Shown piece by piece: positions 24,889 to 34,633 of a stretch of 56,017 bases of DNA (positions within the stretch are counted from its first letter, which is position 1; every line of letters begins with the position of its first letter). The stretch is from assembly GCA_938048755.1 (NCBI GenBank), contig CALIUG010000091.1, positions 1 through 56,017 of the forward strand, given 5' to 3'. The notes under the pieces are model-generated. The model had not been told where the DNA came from and did not search any database. It worked only from the letters and a program-made list of their open reading frames with translations. The position numbers and the translations under genes are program-made. Source of the stretch: an uncultured Alphaproteobacteria bacterium (GTDB lineage: Bacteria; Pseudomonadota; Alphaproteobacteria; SP197).

Positions 24889-26388
24889 ATGCTTCCACAA
24901 TCGACCGACGTTCTCGTCATTGGCGCCGGCAATGCGGCTTTCGCTTCGGCCCATGCCGCACGAGAAAAGGGCTGCAGCGTCACGGTCCTCGAACGTGCGC
25001 CCGAGGATGAGGCTGGCGGCAATACGCGGTTCACGGCTGGCGCCATGCGTTTTGCCTATCGCGGCGTCGATGACCTCGTCGCACTCATGCCCGACCTCAC
25101 CGACGAAGAACTGGCAACCGCGGATTTCGGCACCTACAGCGAAGAGCAGTTCTTCGACGACATGTACCGGGTCACCGAGTACCGCACTGATCCTGACCTC
25201 TGCGAACTCCTGGTCAACCGAAGCCGTGAAACCATGTTGTGGATGCGCTCAAAAGGCATCCGCTTTGCCCCGATCTATGGGCGACAGGCTTTCAAGATTG
25301 ATGGCCGCTTCAAGTTCTGGGGCGGGCTCACGGTCGAGGCCTATGGTGGTGGCCCGGGTCTTCTGGAAGCCTGGCAGCAGGCCTGCGAACGTGACGGCAT
25401 CGACATCCTCTATCAGGCCCGCGCCGAACGCCTGATCGTCGAGGACGGCAAGGTCACGGGCGCCATCGTACGCCACAACGGAACCGATCAGACGATCACG
25501 GCGACCAGCGTCGTCATCGCCAGCGGCGGTTTCGAAGCCAACCCGGAATGGCGCACACGTTACCTTGGCCCCGGCTGGGATCTGGCCAAGGTGCGCGGCA
25601 GCCGCTTCAACACCGGCGAAGGCATCCGCATGGCGCTAGATATCGGTGCCGCACCCTATGGCAACTGGTCGGGCTGTCATGCCGTGGGCTGGGAACGCAA
25701 CGCACCGGAATTCGGCGACCTCGCCGTGGGCGATCACTTCCAGAAACACAGCTATCCCTGGGGCATCATGCTCAACGCCAGGGGCGAGCGATTCGTCGAT
25801 GAAGGGGCCGATTTCCGCAACTACACCTACGCCAAGTACGGCCGCGTCATCCTGGAGCAACCCGGCCAGTTCGCCTGGCAGATCTTCGATGCCAAGGTCA
25901 CCGACCTGCTGCGCCCCGAATACCGCATCAAGGAAGTCACAAAAGTCACGGCCGATACCCTCGAAGACCTCTGCGCCCGACTCGACGATGTCGATGGCGA
26001 ACGCGCACTCGAAACCATCGGGGCCTACAATCAAGCCGTCCAGGCCGATATTCCCTACGACCCCAATGTGAAGGACGGCCGCTGCACCAAAGGCTTGCCG
26101 GTTCGCAAGTCGAACTGGGCCAACACGCTCGACACGCCGCCTTTCGAAGCCTATGCCGTGACCTGCGGCATCACCTTCACCTTTGGCGGCCTGCGCATCG
26201 ATACCTCGGGCCGTGTGCTCGATCAGGACCTCACACCCCTGGAAGGCCTCTATGCGGCAGGTGAGCTGGTCGGCGGCATTTTCTATTTCAATTATCCCGG
26301 CGGTACAGGCCTCATGTCCGGCTCCGTGTTCGGGCGCCTTGCCGGAACCTCGGCAGGCGAACACGCCCGATTGCAGAACCGGAGCTGA
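24889..26388 (+). CDS. FAD-dependent oxidoreductase, TcuA/fumarate-reductase flavoprotein-like
   Basis: A 499-aa protein from ATG 24889 (MLPQSTDVLVIGAGNAAF). The dinucleotide-binding GAGNAAFASAHAAREKG is followed by an AGGNTRFTAGAMR FAD loop, VVIASGGFEANPEW, and a C-terminal GLYAAGELVGGIFYFNYPGG-type FAD/active-site region. The pattern matches the FAD-dependent tricarballylate dehydrogenase (TcuA) and fumarate reductase flavoprotein family. The partner iron-sulfur/haem protein TcuB is not adjacent. It is the first gene of a unit with a GntR regulator (2 nt after its stop) and a Rieske oxygenase. The exact substrate, a carboxylated compound by family, is unassigned. Confidence 0.78.
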   Translation: MLPQSTDVLVIGAGNAAFASAHAAREKGCSVTVLERAPEDEAGGNTRFTAGAMRFAYRGVDDLVALMPDLTDEELATADFGTYSEEQFFDDMYRVTEYRTDPDLCELLVNRSRETMLWMRSKGIRFAPIYGRQAFKIDGRFKFWGGLTVEAYGGGPGLLEAWQQACERDGIDILYQARAERLIVEDGKVTGAIVRHNGTDQTITATSVVIASGGFEANPEWRTRYLGPGWDLAKVRGSRFNTGEGIRMALDIGAAPYGNWSGCHAVGWERNAPEFGDLAVGDHFQKHSYPWGIMLNARGERFVDEGADFRNYTYAKYGRVILEQPGQFAWQIFDAKVTDLLRPEYRIKEVTKVTADTLEDLCARLDDVDGERALETIGAYNQAVQADIPYDPNVKDGRCTKGLPVRKSNWANTLDTPPFEAYAVTCGITFTFGGLRIDTSGRVLDQDLTPLEGLYAAGELVGGIFYFNYPGGTGLMSGSVFGRLAGTSAGEHARLQNRS

Positions 26389-26390
26389 TC

Positions 26391-27041
26391 ATGACCGGAT
26401 CCGCCAGCGCGTCCCGCGGTCATTGGGTCAGCGAGACCCTGCGTGAGAACATCCGTGACGGCCGTTATGGCCCTGGCGACCGGGTGACCGAGCTCGAAGT
26501 GGCCGGACGACTGGGTGTCAGTCGCACGCCGGTCCGCGAGGCCATGCGACGGCTCGAATCCGAAGGCCTGCTGATCCAGTTGCCCTGGCGTGGTGTCGTG
26601 GTTGCCGAACTCGACCGAGCGCAGGTCCTGGAGCTCTATGCCATGCGCGAAGTGCTTGAAGGCACCGCAGCCAGATTTGCCGCACAACATGCTGATCCCG
26701 GTGAACTTGAGCTGATGCGCGATCTTCTGAACCAGGAAGAAGCCGCCGGTGACGATGCAGAACGCGCGGCACACATCAATCGGGAACTGCATGCGGCCAT
26801 CTATGCCGCTGCGCGAAACCGCTATCTGCTCTCCACACTCTCTTCCCTTGGAAACGCACTGTCTCTGCTCAAGGGCACGACCTTCGCCGAACCAGGACGA
26901 ACCGCAGAGGGCCTTCAGGAGCACCGGTCCATCGTTGAGGCCATTGCCAAACGTGATGGCGATGCAGCCGAGACCGCGGCAAGGCTCCATATCGCCAATG
27001 CGCGCCGCATCCGCCTGAAATTGCTTTACGGCAACGCCTGA
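26391..27041 (+). CDS. GntR-family regulator, FCD type
   Basis: A 216-aa protein with an N-terminal winged helix (ENIRDGRYGPGDRVTELEVA, RLGVSRTPVREAMRRLESEG) and a C-terminal all-helical FCD domain with LYAMREVLEGTAARFAA and metal/ligand-type residues NRELHAAIY and EHRSIVEAI. It starts 2 nt after the flavoprotein stop, so is translationally coupled. By family it represses catabolic genes until a carboxylic-acid effector binds. The ATTGTATACAAT palindrome at 24850 is the obvious candidate operator. Confidence 0.88.
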   Translation: MTGSASASRGHWVSETLRENIRDGRYGPGDRVTELEVAGRLGVSRTPVREAMRRLESEGLLIQLPWRGVVVAELDRAQVLELYAMREVLEGTAARFAAQHADPGELELMRDLLNQEEAAGDDAERAAHINRELHAAIYAAARNRYLLSTLSSLGNALSLLKGTTFAEPGRTAEGLQEHRSIVEAIAKRDGDAAETAARLHIANARRIRLKLLYGNA

Positions 27042-27106
27042 TTGGGCGCACGCTCTGGGCTGGCCTACGGGCTTCGTGACGTCCTGAAACAGGGAGTTCG
27101 CGTATC

Positions 27107-28252
27107 ATGGCTCTTGTTCAACCAGCCAACGACACCGGCGCAGCAGCACCCCGCCCGCAGCTCACCCTGCCCGCACGCTGCTTCACCGATCCGGACCTCT
27201 ACAACATCGAACTGCAGCGCATCTTCCGCAGGTCCTGGCAGGTTGCCGGCAATGCATCCGATGTCGCCGAACCCGGTACGTATCTGACCTGTCGCATCGC
27301 CGACCAGGACCTTGCCGTCGTGCGCGGACGCGATGGTGAACTGCGTGCCTTCTACAACATCTGCCAGCACAGGGGGCACCGCCTGCTCAATGGCAAGGGC
27401 ACGCTCAAGGTTACCATCACCTGTCCCTATCACGCTTGGGCCTATGGTCTGGACGGTCGCCTGCGCGGTGCGCCCAATGCAGAAAATGTGCCCGGATTCG
27501 ATCCGGACTCCGTCGCCCTGGCTTCGGTCCGAGTCGAGGAAGTCGGCAATCTCGTCTTCGTCAATCTCGATGCCGACGCACCTGCTTTCGAAGAGCAGTT
27601 CCCTCGGGTTCGCGAAGAGCTTGCAGCCTTTGCGCCGCGTCTTGGCGAAACCCAATTCCATCATCGCAGCACCGCCATGCTCGACTGCAACTGGAAAGTC
27701 GCCATCGAGAACTACGGCGAATGTTATCATTGCCGCCACGCCCACCCGTCCCTCACCGCGGGTCTGATCGACCCGGACGCCTATCGCGTGGAATTGCACA
27801 GGAACCACCATCGCCATAGCAGCGCGCCGCCTGCCAGCGGCATCACGCTTTATGCCATCGATGAGGCAGCCGGCGATCACAGCCGTGAGTTTGCAGCCTG
27901 GCTGCTCTGGCCCAACATCTCGCTACAGGTCAATCCAGGCGGCAACTTCTGCGTCTTCCAGTACCTGCCAGACGGTGTCGACCGCACGATCAGTCATGTC
28001 GACTGGCACTTCGGTCCCTGGGTCGAACCTGCCGAACGCGACCGCATTGTCGAGGAGCATCGGCGCGACACCATGCAGGAAGACATCGGCCTGGTGGCCA
28101 ACGTGCAGATCGGCCTCAACAACGACGGTTACGACCGTGGTGTTCTGATGATCGACCAGGCCAGTCCGCAGGCCGGATACAGCGAACATTCCGTCGCACA
28201 CATGCAGGATCTCTGGCGCGACGCCATGGGTGAGGCCTTCACGGACATTTAG
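27107..28252 (+). CDS. Rieske oxygenase alpha subunit, CntA/GbcA-like
   Basis: A 381-aa protein. Rieske ligands are C86/H88 (CQHRG) and C106/H109 (CPYHAWAYG). The mononuclear iron site is ENYGECYHCRHAHP with E205, H208 and H213; a later Asp in MQEDIGLVA completes the triad. The bridging Glu and the CYHC spacing match carnitine/glycine-betaine-type monooxygenases that hydroxylate quaternary ammonium substrates. ATG 27107 has a GGGAG site, 65 nt after the GntR gene. It overlaps the convergent TPR gene by 4 nt. No reductase (CntB/GbcB type) is adjacent. The neighbouring phnX would fit an N-methylated aminophosphonate substrate, but that is speculation. Confidence 0.86.
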   Translation: MALVQPANDTGAAAPRPQLTLPARCFTDPDLYNIELQRIFRRSWQVAGNASDVAEPGTYLTCRIADQDLAVVRGRDGELRAFYNICQHRGHRLLNGKGTLKVTITCPYHAWAYGLDGRLRGAPNAENVPGFDPDSVALASVRVEEVGNLVFVNLDADAPAFEEQFPRVREELAAFAPRLGETQFHHRSTAMLDCNWKVAIENYGECYHCRHAHPSLTAGLIDPDAYRVELHRNHHRHSSAPPASGITLYAIDEAAGDHSREFAAWLLWPNISLQVNPGGNFCVFQYLPDGVDRTISHVDWHFGPWVEPAERDRIVEEHRRDTMQEDIGLVANVQIGLNNDGYDRGVLMIDQASPQAGYSEHSVAHMQDLWRDAMGEAFTDI

Positions 28253-29784
28253 GCCGGGAGCTTCTCGGCCGGCGCGGCTTTCACCGCCTCGATCACCGAC
28301 TTCCAGTCTCCAGGCTCCGGCTGGCGGAACAGACGCACGCTGGGATACCAGGGACTGTCGTCACGCCCGGTCAGCCAACGGTAATCCGAAGCATAGGAGA
28401 GCAGGATCCAGCACGGCTTGCCCAGCGCACCGGCAATGTGGGCGACCGACGTATCGACCGTGATCACAAGATCAAGGCCTGCAAGAGCAGAAGCGGCATC
28501 GGCAAGATCGCCGTCATCAGGCTCAAGATCTTTCAGCTTCAACGCACCGCTGTCATAGGCATTCCTGCTCTCGACTTCGCGCTGCAGACGAAAGGCCGTC
28601 ACGCCTTCCATTTCCGTCAGCGGCCGCAGCGCATCGGCCGGGATCGAGCGATGACGGTTGTGGCGATGTTCCGCATTGCCAGTCCAGGCAAATCCCACCT
28701 TCATCCCATCAACCTGCAGGCGCTCCGCAACAACCGGGTGTGTGGTGGCCGGCGGCGTCAGATAGGGCACTTCGCAGGGGATGGTTTCGATCGTCGTTCC
28801 CTTGATCAGCGGCAGGGACATCGCCGGCACCCAGGCATCAAAGGCCTCGTCATCAAGGCTCTCGCGGTCCACCGTGATCATCCTGTCCACCCCTGGCGCC
28901 GTCGACAGAAGCCTCCATGTGCGTTTGCCTCCGGTCAGCACGACTTCATCACAATGCTCCCGCAGCCATGCGGCATAACGCACGTGCTGCAACGTGTCGC
29001 CCAGGCCCTGTTCCGCCCACAACAGGATCTTCCCGCCAGGCAGCTTGTCCCCTCGCCAGCGTGGCGCAGCAACCGGAGGTTTGCGCGTCGAGAACTTCTC
29101 CCATTTCCATCGCCACTCGAAGGCTTCAAGGCCGCGCTGCAACGCGCCAGCGCGCATCAGCGCCAGGCCACGGTTGACCCAGTTCTGCGGCTGATCAGGA
29201 CGCAGCACGTCACATCTCTGGAAGCAGGCATCGCTCTCTTCAAAACGCGCCAATGCTGCCAGCACGTTGCCCATCACCATATGGGCCGGCGCATGGTCGG
29301 GATTGCAGGCAAGGGCCCTGCGCAGGTAGGGAAGCGCCGTGCGATAGTCGGCACGCTCATAACAGATGTCGGCCAGGGCGCTCAGCAGGTTGGCGTTTGC
29401 CGGCGCCAGCTCCACGGCCCGGGTCGCCGCTGCAAGCGCACCATCGAGATCGTCGATCTCGAGCAGAATTCTTGCCTTGGTACGAAACTGCGCCGGATTG
29501 GCAGGCTCGGCTTCAATTGCACGGTCGATATACTCCCCGGCAAGCTCATAGTCGGCGGCATCGTGAAGGGATGCGGCCATGATGTGCAGCACATCGGCCT
29601 TACCCGGTTCAACCTGCAGGATCGACGCGCAGATCGATTGCGCCTCAAGATACTTGCCGTTCTTGAGATATCTCAGAGCACGTTGCGCGGCCGCGCCGAC
29701 GGAGAGTTCCTGTGCAACTTCCGCACCCAGATACGGGTCGGAACGTGCGACCGCAGCAACACCGTTCTGGTCATCCAGGGCCAA
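28249..29784 (-). CDS. TPR protein with C-terminal glycosyltransferase-9-like domain
   Basis: A 511-aa protein. Residues about 25-230 form roughly six tetratricopeptide repeats (patterns such as ADYRTALPYLRRALACNPD and GLALMRAGALQRGLEAFEW). The C-terminal half has GGKILLWAEQGLGDTLQHVR and DLVITVDTSVAHIAGALGK, typical of heptosyltransferase/GT9-like or O-GlcNAc-transferase-like domains in TPR-glycosyltransferase fusions. It probably modifies a surface glycan or protein. It lies 50 nt downstream of putR on the same strand, but the function appears unrelated to proline catabolism. Confidence 0.82.
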   Translation of the reverse strand: MALDDQNGVAAVARSDPYLGAEVAQELSVGAAAQRALRYLKNGKYLEAQSICASILQVEPGKADVLHIMAASLHDAADYELAGEYIDRAIEAEPANPAQFRTKARILLEIDDLDGALAAATRAVELAPANANLLSALADICYERADYRTALPYLRRALACNPDHAPAHMVMGNVLAALARFEESDACFQRCDVLRPDQPQNWVNRGLALMRAGALQRGLEAFEWRWKWEKFSTRKPPVAAPRWRGDKLPGGKILLWAEQGLGDTLQHVRYAAWLREHCDEVVLTGGKRTWRLLSTAPGVDRMITVDRESLDDEAFDAWVPAMSLPLIKGTTIETIPCEVPYLTPPATTHPVVAERLQVDGMKVGFAWTGNAEHRHNRHRSIPADALRPLTEMEGVTAFRLQREVESRNAYDSGALKLKDLEPDDGDLADAASALAGLDLVITVDTSVAHIAGALGKPCWILLSYASDYRWLTGRDDSPWYPSVRLFRQPEPGDWKSVIEAVKAAPAEKLPA

Positions 29785-29834
29785 TCCGGCTCCTCCTCGA
29801 TTTCACGCGATTGGAGCGGCCCGTCGGCCCTGCG

Positions 29835-30296
29835 TCAAATCACCTCGTCCTTGACCGCCTGCATTGACACATGGGTCGACGTGCTTGCGACATGAGGCAA
29901 GGTCGAGATCACCTCCCCCAAGGCGCGGCGATAGTCGCGGATGTTCCGCGTTCGCACCTTCAGCAGGTAGTCAAAGGCCCCGGCAATCATGTGGCAGGAC
30001 TCCACTTCAGGCACCTTGCGCACGGCAGCGTTGAACGCCTGCAGCGCCTCCTCGGTCGTGCTCGAGAGTTTGATCTCGGCAAACGCGACATGTTCCATCT
30101 CCATCTTTTCGGGATCGAGAACCGCCCGGAACCCGGTGATGAAACCTTCCTCGATCAGACGTTTCAGGCGCGCCTGACACGGGCTCTTCGACAGTCCGAT
30201 CCGCGCTGCAAGCTCCGTCACGGGAAGCCTGCCATCCCGGCTCAGTTCACGGATGATTGCCGCATCCAGACGGTCTAGTTGTCCTTGATTCTTCAT
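29835..30296 (-). CDS. putR: Lrp/AsnC-family regulator of proline dehydrogenase
   Basis: A 153-aa Lrp-family protein: winged helix with LDAAIIRELSRDGRLPVTEL and IGLSKSPCQARLKRLIEEG, then a RAM ligand-binding domain ending SCHMIAGAFDYLLKVRTRNI. It is divergent from putA with 124 bp between the starts, the classic arrangement of PutR, which activates putA in response to proline in alphaproteobacteria. The 8-bp inverted repeat at 30348-30372 lies in this gap. Since putA is broken here, the regulator may have lost its main target. Confidence 0.85.
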   Translation of the reverse strand: MKNQGQLDRLDAAIIRELSRDGRLPVTELAARIGLSKSPCQARLKRLIEEGFITGFRAVLDPEKMEMEHVAFAEIKLSSTTEEALQAFNAAVRKVPEVESCHMIAGAFDYLLKVRTRNIRDYRRALGEVISTLPHVASTSTHVSMQAVKDEVI

Positions 30297-30347
30297 ATTT
30301 CAGACGATCTGCCTCTACAATGGCATCAATTCAATCCGTATCGCCTG

Positions 30348-30372
30348 ATTCTGACGCAAGATCGGTCAGAAT
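30348..30372. promoter_or_regulatory. Inverted repeat, probable PutR operator
   Basis: ATTCTGAC and GTCAGAAT are perfect 8-bp arms around a 9-nt spacer, centred in the divergent putR/putA promoter region 30297-30420. Lrp-type regulators bind dyads of this size. No other copy was noticed in the window. Confidence 0.55.
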
Positions 30373-30420
30373 GAAAGCGGAAGCGGGCCTATCATGGCGC
30401 CAGCATCGGAGAGCAAGGCC

Positions 30421-33400
30421 ATGTCGACCCTTTCGGAACTTCGCCAGACTGTTCGCGCCTGCCATTTGAGCCCCGAAACCTCGCTTCTCGAACAGTTGCG
30501 CGGTTCTGCTGCAATTGATGAACGCACCCGCGCCGCCGCCTAGGCGCGCGCCATCAGGCTGGTCAACGCGATCCGCGATGACAGCTCACCTGCCCTGATG
30601 GAAGTCTTCCTGGCCGAATACGGCCTGTCGACCGACGAAGGCGTTGCGCTGATGTGTCTGGCCGAGGCCCTGCTGCGCGTACCCGATGCCGATACCATCG
30701 ACGTGCTCATCGAAGACAAGTTCGCCCCCAGTGCCTGGGGTGAACATCTGGGTCATTCCAGTTCCTCGCTGGTCAACGCATCGACATGGGCGTTGATGCT
30801 GACTGGTCGGGTCCTGCGTGACGGTGAGTCCAGAGGCGTGGCCGCCATCATGCGTGACGCCATCCGCCGTCTTGGCGAACCGGTCATCCGGGTGGCCGTC
30901 GAACATGCCATCCGCGAAATGGGCCACCAGTTCGTGTTGGGCCGCACCATCGAAGAAGCCCTCAAGCGCGGCGAGGATCATCAGGAACAGGGTTACACCT
31001 TCTCCTACGACATGCTCGGCGAAGCAGCACTCACCGCTCGTGACGCCGCCAAGTTCTTCGATGCCTATGCCCGTTCCATCAGGAAGCTGGCCGCATCCTG
31101 CACATCATCGGACATTCGCGAGAATCCCGGCATCTCGATCAAGCTCTCGGCCCTCCACCCGCGTCATGAAGTCGGCCAGAAATCGCGTGTGCTCGGCGAG
31201 TTGACGGAACGGGTTCTCACACTCTCGAAAATGGCGGCCGAAGCCGGCATGGGTCTCAACATCGATGCCGAGGAAGCCGACCGCCTGGATCTCTCGCTGG
31301 ATATCATCGAAGCCGTGCTTTCCGATGAGGCGCTGGCCGGCTGGGATGGCTTCGGCATCGTCGTCCAGGCCTATGGCAAACGTGCCGGTCCGGTCCTCGA
31401 CTGGCTCCATGCACTGGCCGAACACCTCGACCGCCGGATCATGGTGCGCCTGGTCAAGGGCGCCTATTGGGACACCGAGATCAAGAGTGCCCAGGTCGAG
31501 GGCATTGCCGATTTCCCGGTTTTCACACGCAAGGTCGCCACGGACGTTTCATATATCTGCTGTGCCGCGCGTCTGCTTGCCATGACAGACCGCATCTACC
31601 CGCAGTTTGCCACGCACAACGCCCACACTGTCAGCGCCATCCTGGAGATGGCCGACAACAGGACGGCCTTTGAGTTCCAGCGTCTCCACGGCATGGGCGA
31701 AACGCTCCACGATCTTGTTCTGGCAGACGAAGGCACACGTTGCCGCATCTATGCTCCCGTGGGTGCCCACCGCGATCTCCTGGCCTATCTGGTCCGCCGT
31801 CTCCTGGAGAACGGCGCCAACAGTTCCTTCGTCAACCAGATCGTGGATGAAGACGTCCCCGCCGAAGAGGTCGCAGAAGACCCCTTTGATGCCTTGGATC
31901 AGCTTCACGCGGACCTGCCGTAAGCCGTTGTCCCTCCGCAAGCGATCTTTGGCGAACATCGGCGCAACTCCAGAGGCTGGGACCTGCACAACGAGACCGA
32001 CCTTGCCGAGATCGAAGCAGCGCGCATGGCCTACCATCGGCACATCTGGCAGGGCGGCCCTCTCATTGTCGGCGAGAGCCAGGACGAAGAAACCATGACC
32101 ATTCTCAGTCCGTGCAACCACAAGGATCATGTCGGCGACCTCGTCATGGCCGGCGCAGACGATGTCGAAACAGCCCTGGCAAACGCCACGGACTGGATGG
32201 CAACACCGGTTGCCGAACGCGCTGCCATCCTGCGCAGGGCATCGGATCTCTATGAAGCCAGTTTCGGCGAGCTTTTTGCGCTGCTCGCGCGTGAAGCAGG
32301 AAAAACAGCGATGGATTGCATCGGCGAACTGCGCGAAGCCGTCGACTTCATGCGTTACTACGCAGACGAAGCTGAACGGCTGGGCGATCAGCCCGCCCGC
32401 GGCCTCTTTGCCTGCATTTCTCCGTGGAACTTCCCGCTCGCCATTTTCTCGGGCCAGATCAGCGCTGCCCTGGCCGCCGGCAACGGCGTTCTCGCCAAAC
32501 CTGCCGAGTCCACGTCCCTGACCGCACATCGCGCAATCGAACTGATGCATGAGGCCGGTGTCCCCCGCAACGTACTGCAGTTGCTCCCCGGCAAGGGGTC
32601 GGTCGTAGGCGCCATCCTTTCAGCGGACCCGCGCATCGCCGGGCTGTGTTTCACCGGCTCCACCGCGACCGCCCAGACCATCCATCGCGCCATGGCTGAA
32701 CATCTTGCGCCTTCGGCACCGCTCATCGCAGAGACTGGCGGCCTGAATGCCATGATCGTCGACAGCACGGCCCTGCCGGAGCAGGCGATCCGTGACATCC
32801 TGGCATCGTCCTTCCAGTCCGCGGGCCAGCGTTGTTCGGCCCTGCGGGTTCTCTACCTCCAGGACGATATTGCCGAGCCGTTTCTGGACATGCTTTACGG
32901 CGCCATGGACGAGCTGGTCATCGGCAATCCCTGGGAGTTCTCGACCGATATCGGGCCCGTCATCGACGCCCCGGCCAAACGGCGCATCGTCAAGCATATT
33001 GAAGCCATGCGTAGCCAGGGCCGCGTTCTGAAGGAACTCAAGGCTCCGGCCATCGGCACGTTCGTCGCTCCAACCGTCCTGCAGGTCGACGGCATCAGCG
33101 ATCTCGAAGAGGAAATCTTCGGCCCCGTCCTCCATGTTGCCCGCTTCGAATCCGAAGACCTCGACGCGGTCATCGCCGCGATCAACGGGACCGGATTCGG
33201 CCTTACCTTCGGCCTTCACTCGCGCATTGATTCACGGGTTCAGCAGGTCACCTCCCAGCTCCATGTCGGCAACATTTACGTCAACCGCAATCAGATCGGT
33301 GCCATCGTCGGCTCCCAGCCTTTCGGTGGCGAAGGCCTCTCCGGCACCGGGCCGAAGGTCGGCGGACCGGCCTATGTTCCGCGCTTCCTGAAGGCCCAGA

Positions 33401-33903
33401 CCTGCGCAACAGCCGTGCCTGAAGGCACCCCAGCCGATCCCTCTGAAGTCCAGAAGGCTCTGGATCGCGCGGCGAAACGCAGCGCAGCCAAACTCAACAC
33501 CCTTGCCCTGCCCGGACCCACCGGTGAATCCAACCAGCTGACCCGCTTTGGCCGCGGTACGGTCCTGTGTCTGGGCCCGTCTGCCGAAGACTTGAAGGCA
33601 CAAGCCATGGCCGCACGCGCCGCCGGCTGCTGGCCTGTGACGGTCGATTCAGAGGGCGCCGATGTCGCCGGCGTTCTGGCCCCTGAACATCTAGCCAGCC
33701 TCACGAAGCTCGACGCCGTGGTGTCGTGGTCGGGCGAGACGCACCTGCGTGCCCTGCGCGTGGCACTGGCGCAGCGGCCGGGAGCCATCGTTCCCCTCAT
33801 CTGCGACTGTGACCTGGAACTACGCCTGCACCTTGAACGCCATGTCTGCATCGACACGACCGCTGCAGGAGGCAATGCCGCTCTGCTTGCCAATGTCGCG
33901 TGA
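30421..33903 (+). pseudogene. putA: Bifunctional proline/P5C dehydrogenase PutA with two in-frame stop codons
   Basis: The frame runs unbroken from ATG 30421 (GGAGAG site) for 1160 codons except for TAG at codon 41 (30541-30543) and TAA at codon 501 (31921-31923). The first segment carries the proline dehydrogenase barrel (MVRLVKGAYWDTEIKSAQ, FATHNAHTVSAI). After the second stop comes the aldehyde dehydrogenase domain with PWNFPLAIFSG, the general-base Glu in IAETGGLNAM and the catalytic Cys in SAGQRCSALRVLYL. PutA oxidises proline to glutamate. An internal start at 30598 could give a 441-aa proline dehydrogenase piece and 32026 a 625-aa P5C dehydrogenase piece, so split function cannot be excluded. 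Two independent nonsense changes and no frameshift suggest recent inactivation. Confidence 0.85.
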
Positions 33904-33942
33904 TCCTGCAATGCATGTCCCGGATCAATCCGGAGTGCTCCC

Positions 33943-34629
33943 GTGACCTTCATCCTCCCGCCTCTCGCTCCCGTCGGCATCACCATCGCCGGCAGCACCG
34001 ACCTCTTCCCGGTCGCCCGTGCCTTCTGCATCGGACGCAACTACGCCGATCATGCCATCGAGATGGGCGGCAACCCTGATCGTGAGGAGCCGTTTTTCTT
34101 CTCCAAACCCGCAACCGCCATCATTCCCGGCGGCGGCGCAATCCCCTACCCCACCGCAACCCGGGACCTTCACCATGAAGTCGAACTGGTTGTTGCCCTG
34201 GGCAAGGGCGGAAGCGGCATCGCAGAGGCTGACGCGCTCGATCATGTGTTCGGCTATGCCGTGGGCATCGACCTGACACGGCGTGACCTCCAGGCAGCCG
34301 CCAAGAAGGCGGGCCGCCCCTGGGACATGGCAAAGGGTTTTGATGCCTCCGGACCCGTCGGCACCCTGACCAAAGTTGCAGATGCCGGGCACGTTGACGA
34401 CGCGGCCATTACCCTCACCATCAACGGCGAAGTTCGTCAGTCCGGCAACGTCAACCAGATGATCTGGAAGACCGGTGAAGCGATCGCCTTCCTTTCCGGC
34501 CTTGTGGAACTCAAGGCGGGCGACATCATCTTCACCGGCACGCCGGCCGGCGTCGGCTCCGTGAAGCGTGGCGACACACTTCATGCCGAAGTGGCCAGCC
34601 TGCCCACCATGAGCTGCACCCTGACCTGA
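33943..34629 (+). CDS. Fumarylacetoacetate hydrolase family protein
   Basis: A 228-aa protein from GTG 33943 (GGAG site). It has the FAH fold: FCIGRNYADHAIEMG, EEPFFFSKPATAIIPGGG, the metal-binding HHEVELVVALG with the Glu pair, GYAVGIDLTRRDLQ and IIFTGTPAGVGSVKRGD. The short length matches fumarylpyruvate hydrolase, acylpyruvase and oxaloacetate-decarboxylase members rather than full fumarylacetoacetases. It cleaves C-C bonds of 2,4-dioxo acids or decarboxylates oxo acids. It begins 39 nt after the putA stop and may have been in the same operon; DUF6165 follows by 4 nt. Confidence 0.85.
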   Translation: MTFILPPLAPVGITIAGSTDLFPVARAFCIGRNYADHAIEMGGNPDREEPFFFSKPATAIIPGGGAIPYPTATRDLHHEVELVVALGKGGSGIAEADALDHVFGYAVGIDLTRRDLQAAAKKAGRPWDMAKGFDASGPVGTLTKVADAGHVDDAAITLTINGEVRQSGNVNQMIWKTGEAIAFLSGLVELKAGDIIFTGTPAGVGSVKRGDTLHAEVASLPTMSCTLT

Positions 34630-34633
34630 AACA

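Noticed and set aside
30541-31923. Stop-codon recoding to explain the in-frame TAG and TAA in putA and TAA in the subtilase
   Set aside because: Two different stop codons are involved, both are used as normal terminators elsewhere in the window, and no selenocysteine or pyrrolysine context or machinery is visible. Simple nonsense mutation is more economical.
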